Below are positions 25,266-34,341 of a DNA stretch of 64,000 nucleotides, piece by piece. Position 1 is the first letter of the stretch, and each line of letters begins with the position of its first letter. Both the position numbers and the translations under genes were made by a program. The stretch covers positions 124,001 to 188,000 of the forward strand of contig NZ_QGDD01000005.1 in the NCBI RefSeq assembly GCF_003160695.1. The letters run 5' to 3'. This stretch comes from Nocardioides silvaticus. Lineage in GTDB: Bacteria > Actinomycetota > Actinomycetes > Propionibacteriales > Nocardioidaceae. The notes under the pieces are model-generated. The model had not been told where the DNA came from and did not search any database. It was given only the letters and a program-made list of their open reading frames with translations.

Positions 25266-25965
25266 GGTCGTCGGCGACCGCACCGACGCCGAGCTGCTCG
25301 CTGCCCACGTCGCCGGCGACGCCGATGCCTTCGGTGAGCTCTTCGCCCGCCATCGCGACCGGCTCTGGGCCGTCGCGCTCCGCACCAGCGGCGACCCCGA
25401 GGTCGCCGCCGACGGGCTCCAGGACGGGCTGGTCGCCGCGTTCCGCCGGGCCGGGAGCTTCCGCGGCGACGCTGCCGTCACGACCTGGCTGCACCGGGTG
25501 GTCGTCAACGCCTGCCTGGACCGTCTCCGGTCCGCGAAGGTACGACGCGCCGAGCCCCTCCCCGACGACCTCGACGAGGCGGGCCGGGGATCTCACCTGA
25601 CCGCGACCGACGGCTCCGACGCGACCCTCGATCCCGCCGAGCACGGGCTGCGCTCCGAGCGCCGGGCCGCGGTGCTGGCCGCGCTCCAGCAGCTCCCCGC
25701 CGAGCAGCGCGCGGCGCTGGTGCTGGTCGACATGGAGGGCTACCCGGTCGCCGAGGTCGCCGTGATGCTCGACTGCGCCGAGGGCACCGTGAAGAGCAGG
25801 TGCGCGCGCGGCCGGGCTCGGCTCGCCGTGCTGCTGCGTCCGCTGATGGACGAGCCCGACGAGAGCGAGCCCACACCCGTCACCGGGAACCCTGCCGCCA
25901 CCCCGGACGTCGGATCGTTGTCGCCCCGAGGACCACCCGGCGAGGCGGCCGCCGACCCCGCCTGA
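25255..25965 (+). CDS. sigM: ECF sigma factor, SigM type
   Basis: A 236-residue extracytoplasmic-function sigma factor. Region 2 is DAELLAAHVAGDADAFGELFARHRDRLWAVALRTSGDPEVAADGLQDGLVAAFRRAGSFRGDAAVTTWLHRVVVNACLDRLR; region 4 is LAALQQLPAEQRAALVLVDMEGYPVAEVAVMLDCAEGTVKSRCARGRARL. Genome position after murJ and before trxB, with an anti-sigma gene downstream, matches SigM of mycobacteria. GTG 25255 overlaps the preceding stop by 11 bases and has GGAGG upstream. The last 40 residues are Pro/Gly-rich and lead into CCTGACCC repeats. Confidence 0.92.
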   Translation: MDGEVVGDRTDAELLAAHVAGDADAFGELFARHRDRLWAVALRTSGDPEVAADGLQDGLVAAFRRAGSFRGDAAVTTWLHRVVVNACLDRLRSAKVRRAEPLPDDLDEAGRGSHLTATDGSDATLDPAEHGLRSERRAAVLAALQQLPAEQRAALVLVDMEGYPVAEVAVMLDCAEGTVKSRCARGRARLAVLLRPLMDEPDESEPTPVTGNPAATPDVGSLSPRGPPGEAAADPA

Positions 25966-26010
25966 CCCTTGCCTGACCCCGCCTGACCCTTGTCTGACCC
26001 TTGCCTGACC
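25960..26010. repeat. CCTGACCC direct repeats after sigM
   Basis: Five near-copies of GCCTGACCCT or GCCTGACCCC in tandem across the sigM stop codon and the gap to the anti-sigma gene. Slippage here would change the last codons of SigM or the intergenic length. Confidence 0.7.
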
Positions 26011-26066
26011 GTCGCCCCACCCGTGCCTGACCCCGCCAGCGCGACCCAGCCCGACCGAGGACCCCG

Positions 26067-26801
26067 ATGACCACCGACGAGCCCGACGAGCAGCTCGACC
26101 CGCTCTCTCCCGCGGAGGAGGAGCAGGTCCGGGCGCTGCTCGCGGACGCCCGCGCGAACGGGCCGATGCCGGCCGACGTCGTCGCGCGCCTCGAGTCGTC
26201 GCTCGCCGGCCTGGCCGCTGAGCGGGTCCAGCTCGACCCCGAGCCCGCCGACAACGTCGTGCCGATCGCCCGCACCCGTCGCCACCGCGTCGTCGCGCTG
26301 CTGGGCGCCGCCGCTGCCGCCGTGGTGGTCGGCCTGGGCATCGGCTCGTTCGTCGACCAGGGTGAGGACCTCGACGCCGGCGACAGCGGCGCCGTGAGCT
26401 CCGACTTCGACCGCCGGGACACCGAGGCCGAGGACGCCGGCGTCGCGGCGAGCGAGGCGGCCCCGGAGGCCGAGGCCACCCCGAGCGAGGAGCTGGCCCG
26501 GCCCGACCGGCCCTACGTCGTACGCTCCGACCACCTGGGGGTCGACCTGGTCCGGGTCCAGCGCCTGGTGCTGCCGTCCCCGGTCGGGGCGATGTACTCC
26601 CACTACGCGGAGTACCTGCCCAGCGGCTTCAGGTGCAAGGTCGCCGCGTGGGGCAAGGGGGTGCTCGTCGGCGTGCAGTACGACGGCGACCCCGCCCTGG
26701 TCGTGTTCCGCGAGCCGATGGGCGACGCCCAGGTGGTGGAGGTGCTGCAGTGCGGCACCAGCGACGTGCTGCGCTCGACCACGCTGCCCGTGCCCGGCTG
26801 A
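26067..26801 (+). CDS. Membrane anti-sigma factor for SigM (inferred)
   Basis: A 244-residue single-pass membrane protein. The cytoplasmic 70 residues ([46 protein letters not shown]) resemble the sigma-binding region of RsmA-type anti-sigma factors; the span is about residues 74-96; the rest is outside, with two Cys (RCKVAAW and LQCGTS) that may form a disulfide. Assignment rests mainly on the position directly after sigM and on topology. It is the last gene of this cluster before trxB. Confidence 0.78.
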   Translation: MTTDEPDEQLDPLSPAEEEQVRALLADARANGPMPADVVARLESSLAGLAAERVQLDPEPADNVVPIARTRRHRVVALLGAAAAAVVVGLGIGSFVDQGEDLDAGDSGAVSSDFDRRDTEAEDAGVAASEAAPEAEATPSEELARPDRPYVVRSDHLGVDLVRVQRLVLPSPVGAMYSHYAEYLPSGFRCKVAAWGKGVLVGVQYDGDPALVVFREPMGDAQVVEVLQCGTSDVLRSTTLPVPG

Positions 26802-26856
26802 TCGGGCCGGGTCCGCGCTGGTCCGCGCTGGCCGCGCTGGCGCGGGCTGTCGTGGG

Positions 26857-26882
26857 GGAATGCCGCCCCCTACGATCGGGTT
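26857..26882 (+). promoter_or_regulatory. SigR-type promoter for trxB
   Basis: GGAAT (26857-26861), an 18-base spacer, and GTT (26880-26882), which is the consensus described for the thiol-stress sigma factor SigR in Streptomyces. It lies 50 bases before the trxB start. A TACGAT lies inside the spacer at 26871 and could serve a housekeeping promoter. Confidence 0.65.
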
Positions 26883-26932
26883 GCACCCCTTTGTCAGGTC
26901 CTTTTGACGTGTCCCCGACCGATGAGGCTTCC

Positions 26933-27961
26933 ATGTCCGACACTTCCGAGCAGTCCACGCCGCGCAACGTGATCGTGATCGGCTCCGGGCCGTCCGGTTA
27001 CACCGCCGCGATCTACGCCGCTCGCGCCCAGCTCGAGCCGCTGGTCTTCGAGGGCTCGGTGACCGCCGGCGGTGCGCTGATGACCACCACCGAGGTCGAG
27101 AACTTCCCCGGCTTCCGCGACGGCATCATGGGCCCCGCGCTGATGGACGAGATGCGCGCCCAGGCCGAGCGGTTCGGCGCCGAGCTCGTCGCCGACGACA
27201 TCGTCGAGGTCGACCTCACCGGCGACGTCAAGGTCGTCAAGACCGCCACCGACACCTACACCGCGCGCAGCGTGATCCTCGCGACCGGCTCCGGCTACCG
27301 CAAGCTGGGCCTGCCGAAGGAGGACGAGCTGTCCGGCCGCGGGGTGTCGTACTGCGCGACCTGTGACGGGTTCTTCTTCCGCGAGCAGCACATCGCCGTC
27401 ATCGGCGGCGGCGACTCCGCGGTCGAGGAGGCGACGTTCCTCACCCGCTTCGGCAGCAAGGTCTCGCTCATCCACCGCCGCGACTCCCTGCGCGCCTCGA
27501 AGATCATGCAGGAGCGCGCGTTCGCCGACCCCAAGCTCGAGCTGGTCTGGAACTCCGAGGTCGTCTCGATCAACGGCACCGAGTCGCTCGAGTCGATCAC
27601 GCTGCGGGACACCGTGACCGGCGAGACCCGCGACCTCGCCGTGACCGGCCTGTTCATCGCGATCGGCCACGAGCCGCGCTCCGAGCTGCTCAAGGGCCAG
27701 GTCGACCTCGACGAGAACGGCTACGTGCTGGTCCAGCAGCCGAGCACGGCGACGAACCTGCCCGGCGTCTTCGCCGCCGGCGACCTGGTCGACCACCACT
27801 ACCGGCAGGCCATCACCGCCGCCGGCACCGGCTGCGCCGCCGCGCTGGACGCCGAGCGCTACCTCGCGATGCTCGACCACGTCGCGTCGTCGGCCGGCTC
27901 GGCCGAGGCGACGGCTGCCGAGGTCACCGAGGTCGCCGCCGCCGTGAGCACGCCGGCCTGA
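26933..27961 (+). CDS. trxB: Thioredoxin reductase
   Basis: FAD enzyme that passes electrons from NADPH to thioredoxin. The 342 residues contain the FAD motif [16 protein letters not shown] (residues 18-33), the redox disulfide CATC (Cys141 and Cys144), the NADPH motif [16 protein letters not shown], and the C-terminal [34 protein letters not shown]. The C-terminus has an extra 25-residue Ala/Glu-rich tail. It is followed by trxA after 91 bases and preceded by a SigR-type promoter. Confidence 0.97.
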   Translation: MSDTSEQSTPRNVIVIGSGPSGYTAAIYAARAQLEPLVFEGSVTAGGALMTTTEVENFPGFRDGIMGPALMDEMRAQAERFGAELVADDIVEVDLTGDVKVVKTATDTYTARSVILATGSGYRKLGLPKEDELSGRGVSYCATCDGFFFREQHIAVIGGGDSAVEEATFLTRFGSKVSLIHRRDSLRASKIMQERAFADPKLELVWNSEVVSINGTESLESITLRDTVTGETRDLAVTGLFIAIGHEPRSELLKGQVDLDENGYVLVQQPSTATNLPGVFAAGDLVDHHYRQAITAAGTGCAAALDAERYLAMLDHVASSAGSAEATAAEVTEVAAAVSTPA

Positions 27962-28052
27962 CCCACCCCGCACGAGCCGCGCCGGGAACATCTCCCCCGC
28001 CCCTCGTGTTCACTAGAGACACCACCGCACCGATCCATCGAAGGGAAGAACC

Positions 28053-28379
28053 GTGGGCAACATCCCCGCCGTCACCGACGCCGAGTTCGACACGCAGGTC
28101 CTCAAGTCCGACAAGCCCGTGCTCGTGGACTTCTGGGCGGAGTGGTGCGGCCCGTGCCGCCAGGTCGCCCCGATCCTGGACGAGATCAACGCCGCGCACG
28201 GTGACAAGATCACCTTCCTGAAGATGAACGTCGACGAGAACCCGGTCACCCCCGCGTCGTACCGCGTCACCGGCATCCCGACGATCAACGTCTACCAGAA
28301 CGGTGAGGTCGTGAAGACCATCGTCGGCGCCCGCCCCAAGGCCGCCATCCTCAACGAGCTGGCCGACTTCATCGCCTGA
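28053..28379 (+). CDS. trxA: Thioredoxin
   Basis: A 108-residue thioredoxin, the disulfide reductase substrate of TrxB. Active site WCGPC (Cys32 and Cys35) within VLVDFWAEWCGPCRQVAPILDEI, and the cis-proline loop YRVTGIPTINVYQNGE. GTG 28053 is preceded by AAGGGAAGAA. A long inverted repeat follows the stop and separates it from the convergent acetyltransferase gene. Confidence 0.98.
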   Translation: MGNIPAVTDAEFDTQVLKSDKPVLVDFWAEWCGPCRQVAPILDEINAAHGDKITFLKMNVDENPVTPASYRVTGIPTINVYQNGEVVKTIVGARPKAAILNELADFIA

Positions 28380-28395
28380 GGTCAGCCCGCAGGGC

Positions 28396-28460
28396 GGATA
28401 GTCCCTGACGAAAAGCACCGAGAATCCCGTGATTCGGGTGCTTTTCGTCAGGGACTATCC
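28396..28460. terminator. Long inverted repeat between convergent trxA and GNAT genes
   Basis: Arms of about 30 bases (28396-28426 and 28431-28460) with one bulge and a 4-base loop, starting GGATAGTCCCTGACGAAAAG. It can fold on both strands, so it would end transcription from both sides; AAAAG and CTTTT are inside the stem rather than after it. It is longer than normal terminators and could also be a REP-type element. Confidence 0.8.
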
Positions 28461-28477
28461 CGTTTTCGGCCCTCCGG

Positions 28478-29128
28478 TCAGTCCACCTCGCGGTGAGCGG
28501 GCGAGGGGTTCTTGGCGGGGCGTACGGCGCCCACCAGCCGCTCGATCGCGGCCTCGACCTCGTCGCGCCAGCTGACCAGCGAGCGCAGCTCCATCCGCAT
28601 CCGAGGGGTCCTCGGGTGCGGGCGGTGGGTCTTGAAGCCGACGCGGGCGAGGAACTCGGCCGGCAGCAGGCAGCCGCGATCGGGGACCAGCCGGTTGCCG
28701 CCGTGGGCGAAGGCCTCGACCGCGCGGATCCCGCCGCGGCCGACCAGGTCGCGCGCCATCCCCTGCACCAGCAGCCGGCCGATGCCGGCGCCGTCGTACC
28801 CGTCGGCGACGTAGGCCGTCGTCAGCAGCACGGCATCGGGGCTGGCGGGGGCGGTCGGGAACTGTGCCGCACCCGGGACGTACGACGGCGGCGCATAGGT
28901 CAGGTAGCCGACCGCGACCCCGTCGACGATCGCGACCCGGCCGCAGGACCCCCACTCCCGCAGCACCTCCGACATCCAGGACTCCTTGACGTCACGGGCC
29001 TCCTGCTCGTCGAGGCGGCTGCGGCGGACCGGGTCGAGCTCCCAGAACAGGCACGCGCGGCACGGCACCTCGATGGCGTCCAGGGCGTCGAGGTGGTCGA
29101 GGGTGAACGGGACCGTCGTACGGGCCAC
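28478..29128 (-). CDS. GNAT-family N-acetyltransferase
   Basis: A 216-residue acetyltransferase-like protein. Core: GRVAIVDGVAVGYLTYAPPSYVPGAAQFPTAPASPDAVLLTTAYVADGYDGAGIGRLLVQGMARDL, where GAGIGR is the acetyl-CoA loop. The N-terminal part has a Cys-rich CRACLFWEL. The substrate is unknown. GTG 29128 is the start. It is convergent with trxA across the long inverted repeat and diverges from the aminotransferase gene with a 71-base gap. Confidence 0.88.
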   Translation of the reverse strand: MARTTVPFTLDHLDALDAIEVPCRACLFWELDPVRRSRLDEQEARDVKESWMSEVLREWGSCGRVAIVDGVAVGYLTYAPPSYVPGAAQFPTAPASPDAVLLTTAYVADGYDGAGIGRLLVQGMARDLVGRGGIRAVEAFAHGGNRLVPDRGCLLPAEFLARVGFKTHRPHPRTPRMRMELRSLVSWRDEVEAAIERLVGAVRPAKNPSPAHREVD

Positions 29129-29199
29129 CCGACCAGGGTAGGCCGCCAGCGGGCGATATCGACCTGCATCGGCACATCGGCGGCTGCGACACTGGTGCC

Positions 29200-30414
29200 G
29201 TGCGCAAGATCCGCCAGAGCAAGAAGCTCCGCAACGTCCGGTACGACGTGCGCGGCCCCATCCTCGTCGAAGCCCAGCGTCTCGAGGCCGAGGGCCACCG
29301 CATCCTCAAGCTGAACATCGGCAATCCGGCGCCGTTCGGCTTCGAGGCACCCGAGGCGATCCTCGCCGACGTGACGCACCACCTCGCGGAGTCGCAGGGC
29401 TACAGCGACTCGCAGGGCATCTACTCCGCGCGGACCGCGGTCGCCCAGTACTACCAGTCGCGCGGCCTCCGGGACACCGACGTGGAGGACGTCTTCATCG
29501 GCAACGGCGTCTCCGAGCTGATCTCGATGGTGCTCCAGGCGTTCGTCGACGACGGCAACGAGATCCTCATCCCGGCGCCAGACTACCCGCTGTGGACCGG
29601 CGCGGTGACGCTCTCCGGCGGGACCCCGGTGCACTACCGGTGCGACGAGGAGAACGACTGGATGCCCGACCTGGCCGACATCGAGTCGAAGATCACCGAC
29701 AACACCCACGCCATCGTCATCATCAACCCCAACAACCCCACCGGTGCCGTCTACAGCAAGCAGATGGTGGAGGCGCTGGTCGACATCGCCCGGCGTCACC
29801 AGCTGGTCGTCTTCGCCGACGAGATCTACGAGAAGATCATCTTCGACGACGCCGTCCACCACCACGCGGCCGCCGCCGCGGGGCAGGACGTGCTGTGCCT
29901 GACGTTCAGCGGTCTCTCCAAGGCCTACCGGGTCTGCGGCTACCGCGCCGGTTGGGTGATGATCTCCGGTCCGAAGGAGATCGCCGAGGAGTTCCTCGAG
30001 GGGCTGACCCTGATCGCGAACATGCGGATGTGCGCGAACGTGCCGGCCCAACACGCGATCCAGACCGCGCTGGGCGGCTACCAGTCGATCAACGAGCTGA
30101 TCGTGCCCGGCGGCCGGTTCTACGAGCAGAGCATGCTCGCGCACCGACTCCTCAACGAGATCCCCGGCGTCACGTCGGTGAAGCCGCGCGGCGCGCTCTA
30201 CTGCTTCCCGCGCCTGGACCCCGAGGTCTACGACATCCAGGACGACGAGCAGTTCGTCATCGAGCTGCTGCGAGCCAAGAAGATCCTGGTCACGCACGGG
30301 TCCGGCTTCAACTGGCCCGACACCGACCACTTCCGGCTGGTCACGCTCCCCGACGTCGACGTGCTCGAGGAGGCGATCGGCAGGATCGCGGAGTTCCTCG
30401 CCACCCGCCGATGA
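29200..30414 (+). CDS. alaA: AlaA-type alanine/glutamate-pyruvate aminotransferase
   Basis: A 404-residue class I aminotransferase. It begins IRQSKKLRNVRYDVRGPILVEAQRLEAEGHRILKLNIGNPAPFGFEAPEAI like AlaA of E. coli and its actinobacterial relatives. PLP-binding residues: NPNNPTG (loop), DEIYEKI, and the Schiff-base lysine in SGLSKAYRVCGYRAGW. It transfers amino groups between glutamate, pyruvate and alanine. GTG 29200 was chosen; no strong ribosome binding site is visible. A 95-base gap follows before plsC. Confidence 0.93.
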   Translation: MRKIRQSKKLRNVRYDVRGPILVEAQRLEAEGHRILKLNIGNPAPFGFEAPEAILADVTHHLAESQGYSDSQGIYSARTAVAQYYQSRGLRDTDVEDVFIGNGVSELISMVLQAFVDDGNEILIPAPDYPLWTGAVTLSGGTPVHYRCDEENDWMPDLADIESKITDNTHAIVIINPNNPTGAVYSKQMVEALVDIARRHQLVVFADEIYEKIIFDDAVHHHAAAAAGQDVLCLTFSGLSKAYRVCGYRAGWVMISGPKEIAEEFLEGLTLIANMRMCANVPAQHAIQTALGGYQSINELIVPGGRFYEQSMLAHRLLNEIPGVTSVKPRGALYCFPRLDPEVYDIQDDEQFVIELLRAKKILVTHGSGFNWPDTDHFRLVTLPDVDVLEEAIGRIAEFLATRR

Positions 30415-30509
30415 CCGAGCCCGCTTTTTGTTCGTACCGCACAGTTTTTGCGACTGGTTCTGCCTGGACCGCTGTCGCTTCTAGCGAGCCGGCCTGAGAG
30501 ACTCGATCG

Positions 30510-31298
30510 GTGCGCGACATCACCTATCCCCCGGTCATCGTCACGGCGAAGGTGCTGTTCAAGCTCCTCGGGCAGCGCTTCCAGCTGTCCGGCACCGAGC
30601 ACGTCCCGCGCAAGGGCGGTGCCCTGCTCGCGATCAACCACACCGGGTACGTCGACTTCATCTACGGCGGTCTCGCCGCGAACCCCTCGAAGCGGCTGGT
30701 CCGGTTCATGATCAAGCGCGAGATGATGGACAAGCCCGGGGTCGGCCACCTGCTGCGGAGCTTCCACCACATCCGCGTCGACCGCGACTCCGGCGTCCAG
30801 TCGATGCTCGACGCCCGGTCCTACCTCGAGGCCGGCGAGGTCGTCGGGATCTATCCCGAGGCCACCATCTCCCGGTCCTTCGAGATCAAGGAGCTCAAGA
30901 GCGGTGCCGTCCGGATCGCGGCCGACGCCGGCGTCCCGCTGATCCCGGTCATCGTCTGGGGCGCGCACCGGCTGATGACCAAGGACCACCCCCGCGACTT
31001 CTCCCGCTCCCGCAAGACGATCGCGGTCCGCGTCGGCCAGCCGATGCACCCCACGGGGGAGGACATCAACGCCGAGACGGCCGCCTTGCGTACGGCGATG
31101 CAGCGACTCCTCGACGAGACCATCGCCGCCTACCCCGAGGACGAGAAGGCACCTGGCTCCTGGTGGACGCCGGCCCGCTTCGGCGGGAGCGCCCCGACGC
31201 CCGAGGAGGCGGCGCGGCTGGACCAGGAGGAGCGGCGGGCGCGCGCCCAGAAGGCCGCCGCCAAGCGCGCCGCGAAGGGCGACAAGTCGTCCAAGTGA
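30510..31298 (+). CDS. plsC: 1-acyl-glycerol-3-phosphate acyltransferase
   Basis: Membrane-associated acyltransferase of phospholipid synthesis, 262 residues. The HX4D motif is NHTGYVDF (His44 to Asp49), followed by RFMIKREMM, the GIYPEATISRS motif (EGT-like, around residue 113) and VPVIVWGAHR. The C-terminus is a charged, lysine-rich tail of about 30 residues that continues towards short repeats after the stop. The fatty-acyl specificity is unknown. Confidence 0.93.
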   Translation: MRDITYPPVIVTAKVLFKLLGQRFQLSGTEHVPRKGGALLAINHTGYVDFIYGGLAANPSKRLVRFMIKREMMDKPGVGHLLRSFHHIRVDRDSGVQSMLDARSYLEAGEVVGIYPEATISRSFEIKELKSGAVRIAADAGVPLIPVIVWGAHRLMTKDHPRDFSRSRKTIAVRVGQPMHPTGEDINAETAALRTAMQRLLDETIAAYPEDEKAPGSWWTPARFGGSAPTPEEAARLDQEERRARAQKAAAKRAAKGDKSSK

Positions 31299-31300
31299 CC

Positions 31301-31365
31301 TATCGACTTGTCGGCAGATCGACTCGTCGACAAGTCGTCAGGTCGTCAGGTCGCTTTGTCGACAT
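31301..31365. repeat. CGACTTGTCG/GACAAGTCG repeat cluster after plsC
   Basis: A patch of short inverted and direct repeats built from CGACTTGTCG, GACAAGTCG and AGGTCGTC. CAGATCGACTCGTCGAC at 31315-31331 recurs exactly at 37907-37923 inside dnaA, and CGACTTGTCG is present in both places. It lies between the convergent plsC and parB genes and may act as a terminator. Confidence 0.7.
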
Positions 31366-31427
31366 GGTCCGCTCCGCGGTCGCGGGTGACCACCGCGGTC
31401 GAGGCGCCCGGCCCCGGTCGGCCGACC

Positions 31428-32420
31428 TCAGTCGGCCTGCGGGTCCATGATGTTGATGATCCGGCGCAGGTCCTCGAGCGTCGCGAACTCGACGGTGATC
31501 TTGCCCTTGGCCTTGCCCAGGTCGATCTTGACCCGCGTCTCCAGCCGATCGGCCAGCCGGTCGCTGAGCTCGACGAGCCCGGGTGCGAACGGCTTGGGGT
31601 GGACGGCTCGCCGCTTCGTGGTGGGGCCGTCGTCGCCGACCGCGACGATCTCCTCCAACCCGCGGACGCTGATGCCCTCGGCGATCACCCGCTGGGCGAG
31701 CCGGTCCTGGACCTCGGCATCCGGGACGCCGAGCAGCGCCCGAGCGTGACCGGCCGAGAGCACGCCGGCGGCGACCCGGCGCTGGACCGCGGGGCTCAGC
31801 TTCAGCAGGCGCAGCGTGTTGCTGATCTGCGGCCGCGACCGGCCGATCCGCTGGGCGAGCTCGTCGTGGGTGCAGCCGAAGTCCTCGAGCAGCTGCTGGT
31901 AGGCCGATGCCTCCTCCAGCGGGTTCAGCTGGGCGCGGTGGAGGTTCTCCAGGAGCGCGTCGCGCAGCATGTCGGCGTCGTCGGTCTGGCGGACGATGGC
32001 CGGGATCTTGTCCAGGCCGGCCTGCTGGGCCGCGCGCCACCGGCGCTCGCCCATGATCAGCTCGTAGGACCCGGCGGAGATCTCCCGGACGACCACCGGC
32101 TGCAGCAGCCCGATCTCGCGCACGCTGTGCACGAGCTCGGCCATCGCCTCCTCCTCGAAGACCTGGCGCGGCTGCACGTGGTTCGGACGGATCGAGGTGG
32201 GCTCGAGCTCGGCGAAGTAGGCGCCGTCGACGGTCACGAGCGGTTGGCGATCGTCCTGGGCCGGCGCGGACGCCGGCGGGGACGCCGACCCGGTCGCAGC
32301 CTCGGCGGGCTCGGCCGTCGTCGTGGCCGTGCCCACCGGAGTGGGCGGCTCAGGGGGAGCGGTGGGGATCAACGATCCGAGACCGCGACCCAGGCCCCGC
32401 CGCGGGGTGTTGCCACTCAT
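31428..32420 (-). CDS. parB: Chromosome partitioning protein ParB
   Basis: Binds parS sites, spreads as a CTP-dependent clamp and brings the origin region to ParA and condensin. The 330 residues include [18 protein letters not shown] at the start (ParA-stimulating RGLGRGL), [39 protein letters not shown], the [21 protein letters not shown] clamp motif, an HTH around [31 protein letters not shown], and a C-terminal dimer domain. ATG overlaps the parA stop by ATGA. Three parS sites are found nearby. Confidence 0.97.
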   Translation of the reverse strand: MSGNTPRRGLGRGLGSLIPTAPPEPPTPVGTATTTAEPAEAATGSASPPASAPAQDDRQPLVTVDGAYFAELEPTSIRPNHVQPRQVFEEEAMAELVHSVREIGLLQPVVVREISAGSYELIMGERRWRAAQQAGLDKIPAIVRQTDDADMLRDALLENLHRAQLNPLEEASAYQQLLEDFGCTHDELAQRIGRSRPQISNTLRLLKLSPAVQRRVAAGVLSAGHARALLGVPDAEVQDRLAQRVIAEGISVRGLEEIVAVGDDGPTTKRRAVHPKPFAPGLVELSDRLADRLETRVKIDLGKAKGKITVEFATLEDLRRIINIMDPQAD

Positions 32421-33565
32421 GCGTTGCTCCCTCGTGTCCCGCGCGTCGCGATCTCCCGCGCAGCCTCCAGATAGCTGAGCGCGCCCGGTGAGCTCGGATC
32501 GTAGGTCATCACCGTCTGGCCGTACGACGGCGCCTCCGACACCCGCACCGAGCGGGGGATCGCGGTCTTGATGACCTGGTCCCCGAAGTGCTCCCGCACC
32601 TCCTGGGCGACGCCGGCGGCGAGCCGGGTCCGCGCGTCGAACATCGTGAGGAGGATCGTCGAGACCGCGAGCTCGGGGTTGAGATGGGCCCGGACCATGT
32701 CGACGGTCTTGAGCAGCTGACCCAGCCCCTCGAGGGCGTAGTACTCCGCCTGGATCGGGATCATCATCTCCGCGCCCGCGACCAGCGCGTTGAGCGTCAG
32801 CAGTCCGAGCGAGGGCGGGCAGTCGATGAGGACGTAGTCGTAGCGGTCGGGACCGGTGAGGGCCGCCGCGCCGACCCGCGGGTGGCCCAGGATCGCCTTC
32901 CGCAGCCGGCCCTCGCGAGCGACGACGCTCACCAGCTCGATCTCGGCACCGGCGAGGTCGATCGTCGCCGGCACCACGTCGAGGCGCTCGCAGTCGGGGC
33001 AGGCCTGCACCGCCTCGGCGAGGGGGACGTCGTCCACCAGGACCTCATAGGTACCGACCGTGCCCTGGCGGTGGTCCACGTTGAGGGCGGTGGACGCGTT
33101 GCCCTGAGGGTCCAGGTCGATGACCAGCACCCGCTGCCCGAGCTCTGAGAGAGCGGCCGCGATGTTGACCGTCGTCGTGGTCTTGCCCACGCCGCCCTTT
33201 TGGTTGGCGACGACGAAGATCCGGGTGGCCTCGGGCCGGGGTACCGGCTCGCGCTGGATCCCCTGGCGGAGGATCACGGACTGGTGGGCTTCCGCAGCGA
33301 GCGGAGTCTGGTCGTCCGCGAAGGAGGTCTCGTACGCCGCGAGATCAGCGGCCGTGCGCACGCCGAAGCCGGTTTCACGTGAAACACCCGAGGGGCTCGT
33401 TTCACGTGAAACATCGTTCGGCGACGGGTCGTACGGCGGTTCGGTCGGTTCACCCGACACCGGGGCCTCCTGTGGAAAAGTGGGCGCGGACTGTGGAACT
33501 TCAGGCTCAGCAGGGGGTTCGGGACCGGTGGAAAACTCGTCCGGCCAGCGGTTCACGAGCCTCAC
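32417..33565 (-). CDS. parA: Chromosome partitioning ATPase ParA
   Basis: Walker-type ATPase that segregates origins with ParB. The 382 residues have the deviant Walker [10 protein letters not shown] (123-131), DLDPQGNAS, the Walker [13 protein letters not shown], and the ParA signature to the end. The first 115 residues are an unusual Pro/Glu-rich, disordered extension that contains VSRET twice, each encoded by a parS sequence. GTG 33565 overlaps the rsmG stop by GTGA. Translation is thus coupled through rsmG-parA-parB. Confidence 0.97.
   Translation of the reverse strand: MRLVNRWPDEFSTGPEPPAEPEVPQSAPTFPQEAPVSGEPTEPPYDPSPNDVSRETSPSGVSRETGFGVRTAADLAAYETSFADDQTPLAAEAHQSVILRQGIQREPVPRPEATRIFVVANQKGGVGKTTTTVNIAAALSELGQRVLVIDLDPQGNASTALNVDHRQGTVGTYEVLVDDVPLAEAVQACPDCERLDVVPATIDLAGAEIELVSVVAREGRLRKAILGHPRVGAAALTGPDRYDYVLIDCPPSLGLLTLNALVAGAEMMIPIQAEYYALEGLGQLLKTVDMVRAHLNPELAVSTILLTMFDARTRLAAGVAQEVREHFGDQVIKTAIPRSVRVSEAPSYGQTVMTYDPSSPGALSYLEAAREIATRGTRGSNA
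33371..33386. promoter_or_regulatory. parS site 1, inside parA
   Basis: GGTTTCACGTGAAACA, one base away from the consensus TGTTTCACGTGAAACA, with a perfect 14-bp palindrome. It lies in the parA 5' region, encoding VSRET. Confidence 0.92.
33398..33413. promoter_or_regulatory. parS site 2, inside parA
   Basis: CGTTTCACGTGAAACA, 27 bp from site 1 and also within the parA 5' region, encoding a second VSRET. Confidence 0.92.
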
Positions 33566-34326
33566 CTCTTCCGTCGCGGCGATCGACGCTTTCCGCTTCG
33601 ACCACCCCCGCGACCCCCGGAAGTCGGCAACGATACTCGCGCCGGATCGGCCCAGGTAACCCGAACGACCCTGGTCTGTGCAGACGTCGTGCCGGGGGCA
33701 GCCGAGCCCGCGACCGGTGGAGCCGAGAGCACCTCCACGGTCGGTGCCGCACAGCCGAGCTCCCTCAGCACGGACCGCGCCGAGTCGATCTCCTCCTCCG
33801 CCGAGTCACCCTTCATCGCCAGCAGGAAGCCGGCGGGAGCGACCAGGGGCATGCACCACCCCAGGAGACGCTCCAGGGGCGCCACGGCCCGCGCAGTCAC
33901 CACGTCGTAGGTCTCGTCTCCGTGGACGGCATCGGCCCGGTCCCGACGTACCAGCACGTTGTCGAGACCGAGGCCGGCTGCGACCTCCTCGAGGAACGTG
34001 GTGCGACGCAGGAGCGGCTCCACCAAGGTCACCCGGACGTCGGGACGGGCCAGCGCGACAACCAGGCCCGGCAGCCCGGCCCCCGAACCGATGTCGGCCA
34101 GGCGGGCGTCGCGGGGGAGCGCGGTGGCCAGGAGTGCGCAGTTGACCAGGTGTCGGTCCCAGAGACGGGGCACCTCGCGCGGGCCGATGAGCCCCCGCAC
34201 GACGCCGTCGGTCGCCAGGAGCTCGGCGTAGCGCTCGACCAGGGAGAGGCGATCGGAAGGGAACAGGGCCCGCACCACCTCGGGTGCGGGCCCTGCGCCG
34301 CCCGTCTCGCCGACGGGATGTTTCAC
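33562..34326 (-). CDS. rsmG: 16S rRNA (guanine-527-N7)-methyltransferase
   Basis: Methylates G527 of 16S rRNA, a change linked to streptomycin sensitivity. The 254 residues include VRGLIGPREVPRLWDRHLVNCALLATAL, the SAM site ADIGSGAGLPGLVVALARPDVRVTLVEPLLRRTTFLEEVAAGLGL, and the catalytic region TARAVAPLERLLGWCMPLVAPAG. The C-terminus has an additional basic Gly/Arg/Lys-rich tail of about 30 residues, perhaps for rRNA binding. GTG 34326 lies within a parS palindrome. A 13-bp hairpin covers codons 11-21. Confidence 0.96.
   Translation of the reverse strand: MKHPVGETGGAGPAPEVVRALFPSDRLSLVERYAELLATDGVVRGLIGPREVPRLWDRHLVNCALLATALPRDARLADIGSGAGLPGLVVALARPDVRVTLVEPLLRRTTFLEEVAAGLGLDNVLVRRDRADAVHGDETYDVVTARAVAPLERLLGWCMPLVAPAGFLLAMKGDSAEEEIDSARSVLRELGCAAPTVEVLSAPPVAGSAAPGTTSAQTRVVRVTWADPARVSLPTSGGRGGGRSGKRRSPRRKR
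34264..34295 (-). promoter_or_regulatory. Hairpin in the rsmG 5' coding region
   Basis: Perfect 13-bp inverted repeat (CAGGGCCCGCACC with its complement) and a 6-base loop, in codons 11-21 of rsmG. It could slow translation or act as a partial terminator between jag and rsmG. No T run follows. Confidence 0.55.
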
Positions 34327-34334
34327 GTGAAACG
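34319..34334. promoter_or_regulatory. parS site 3, at the rsmG start
   Basis: TGTTTCACGTGAAACG, one base off consensus. It covers the rsmG start codon and lies 8 bases from the jag stop. Confidence 0.92.
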
Positions 34335-34341
34335 GCTCGGG

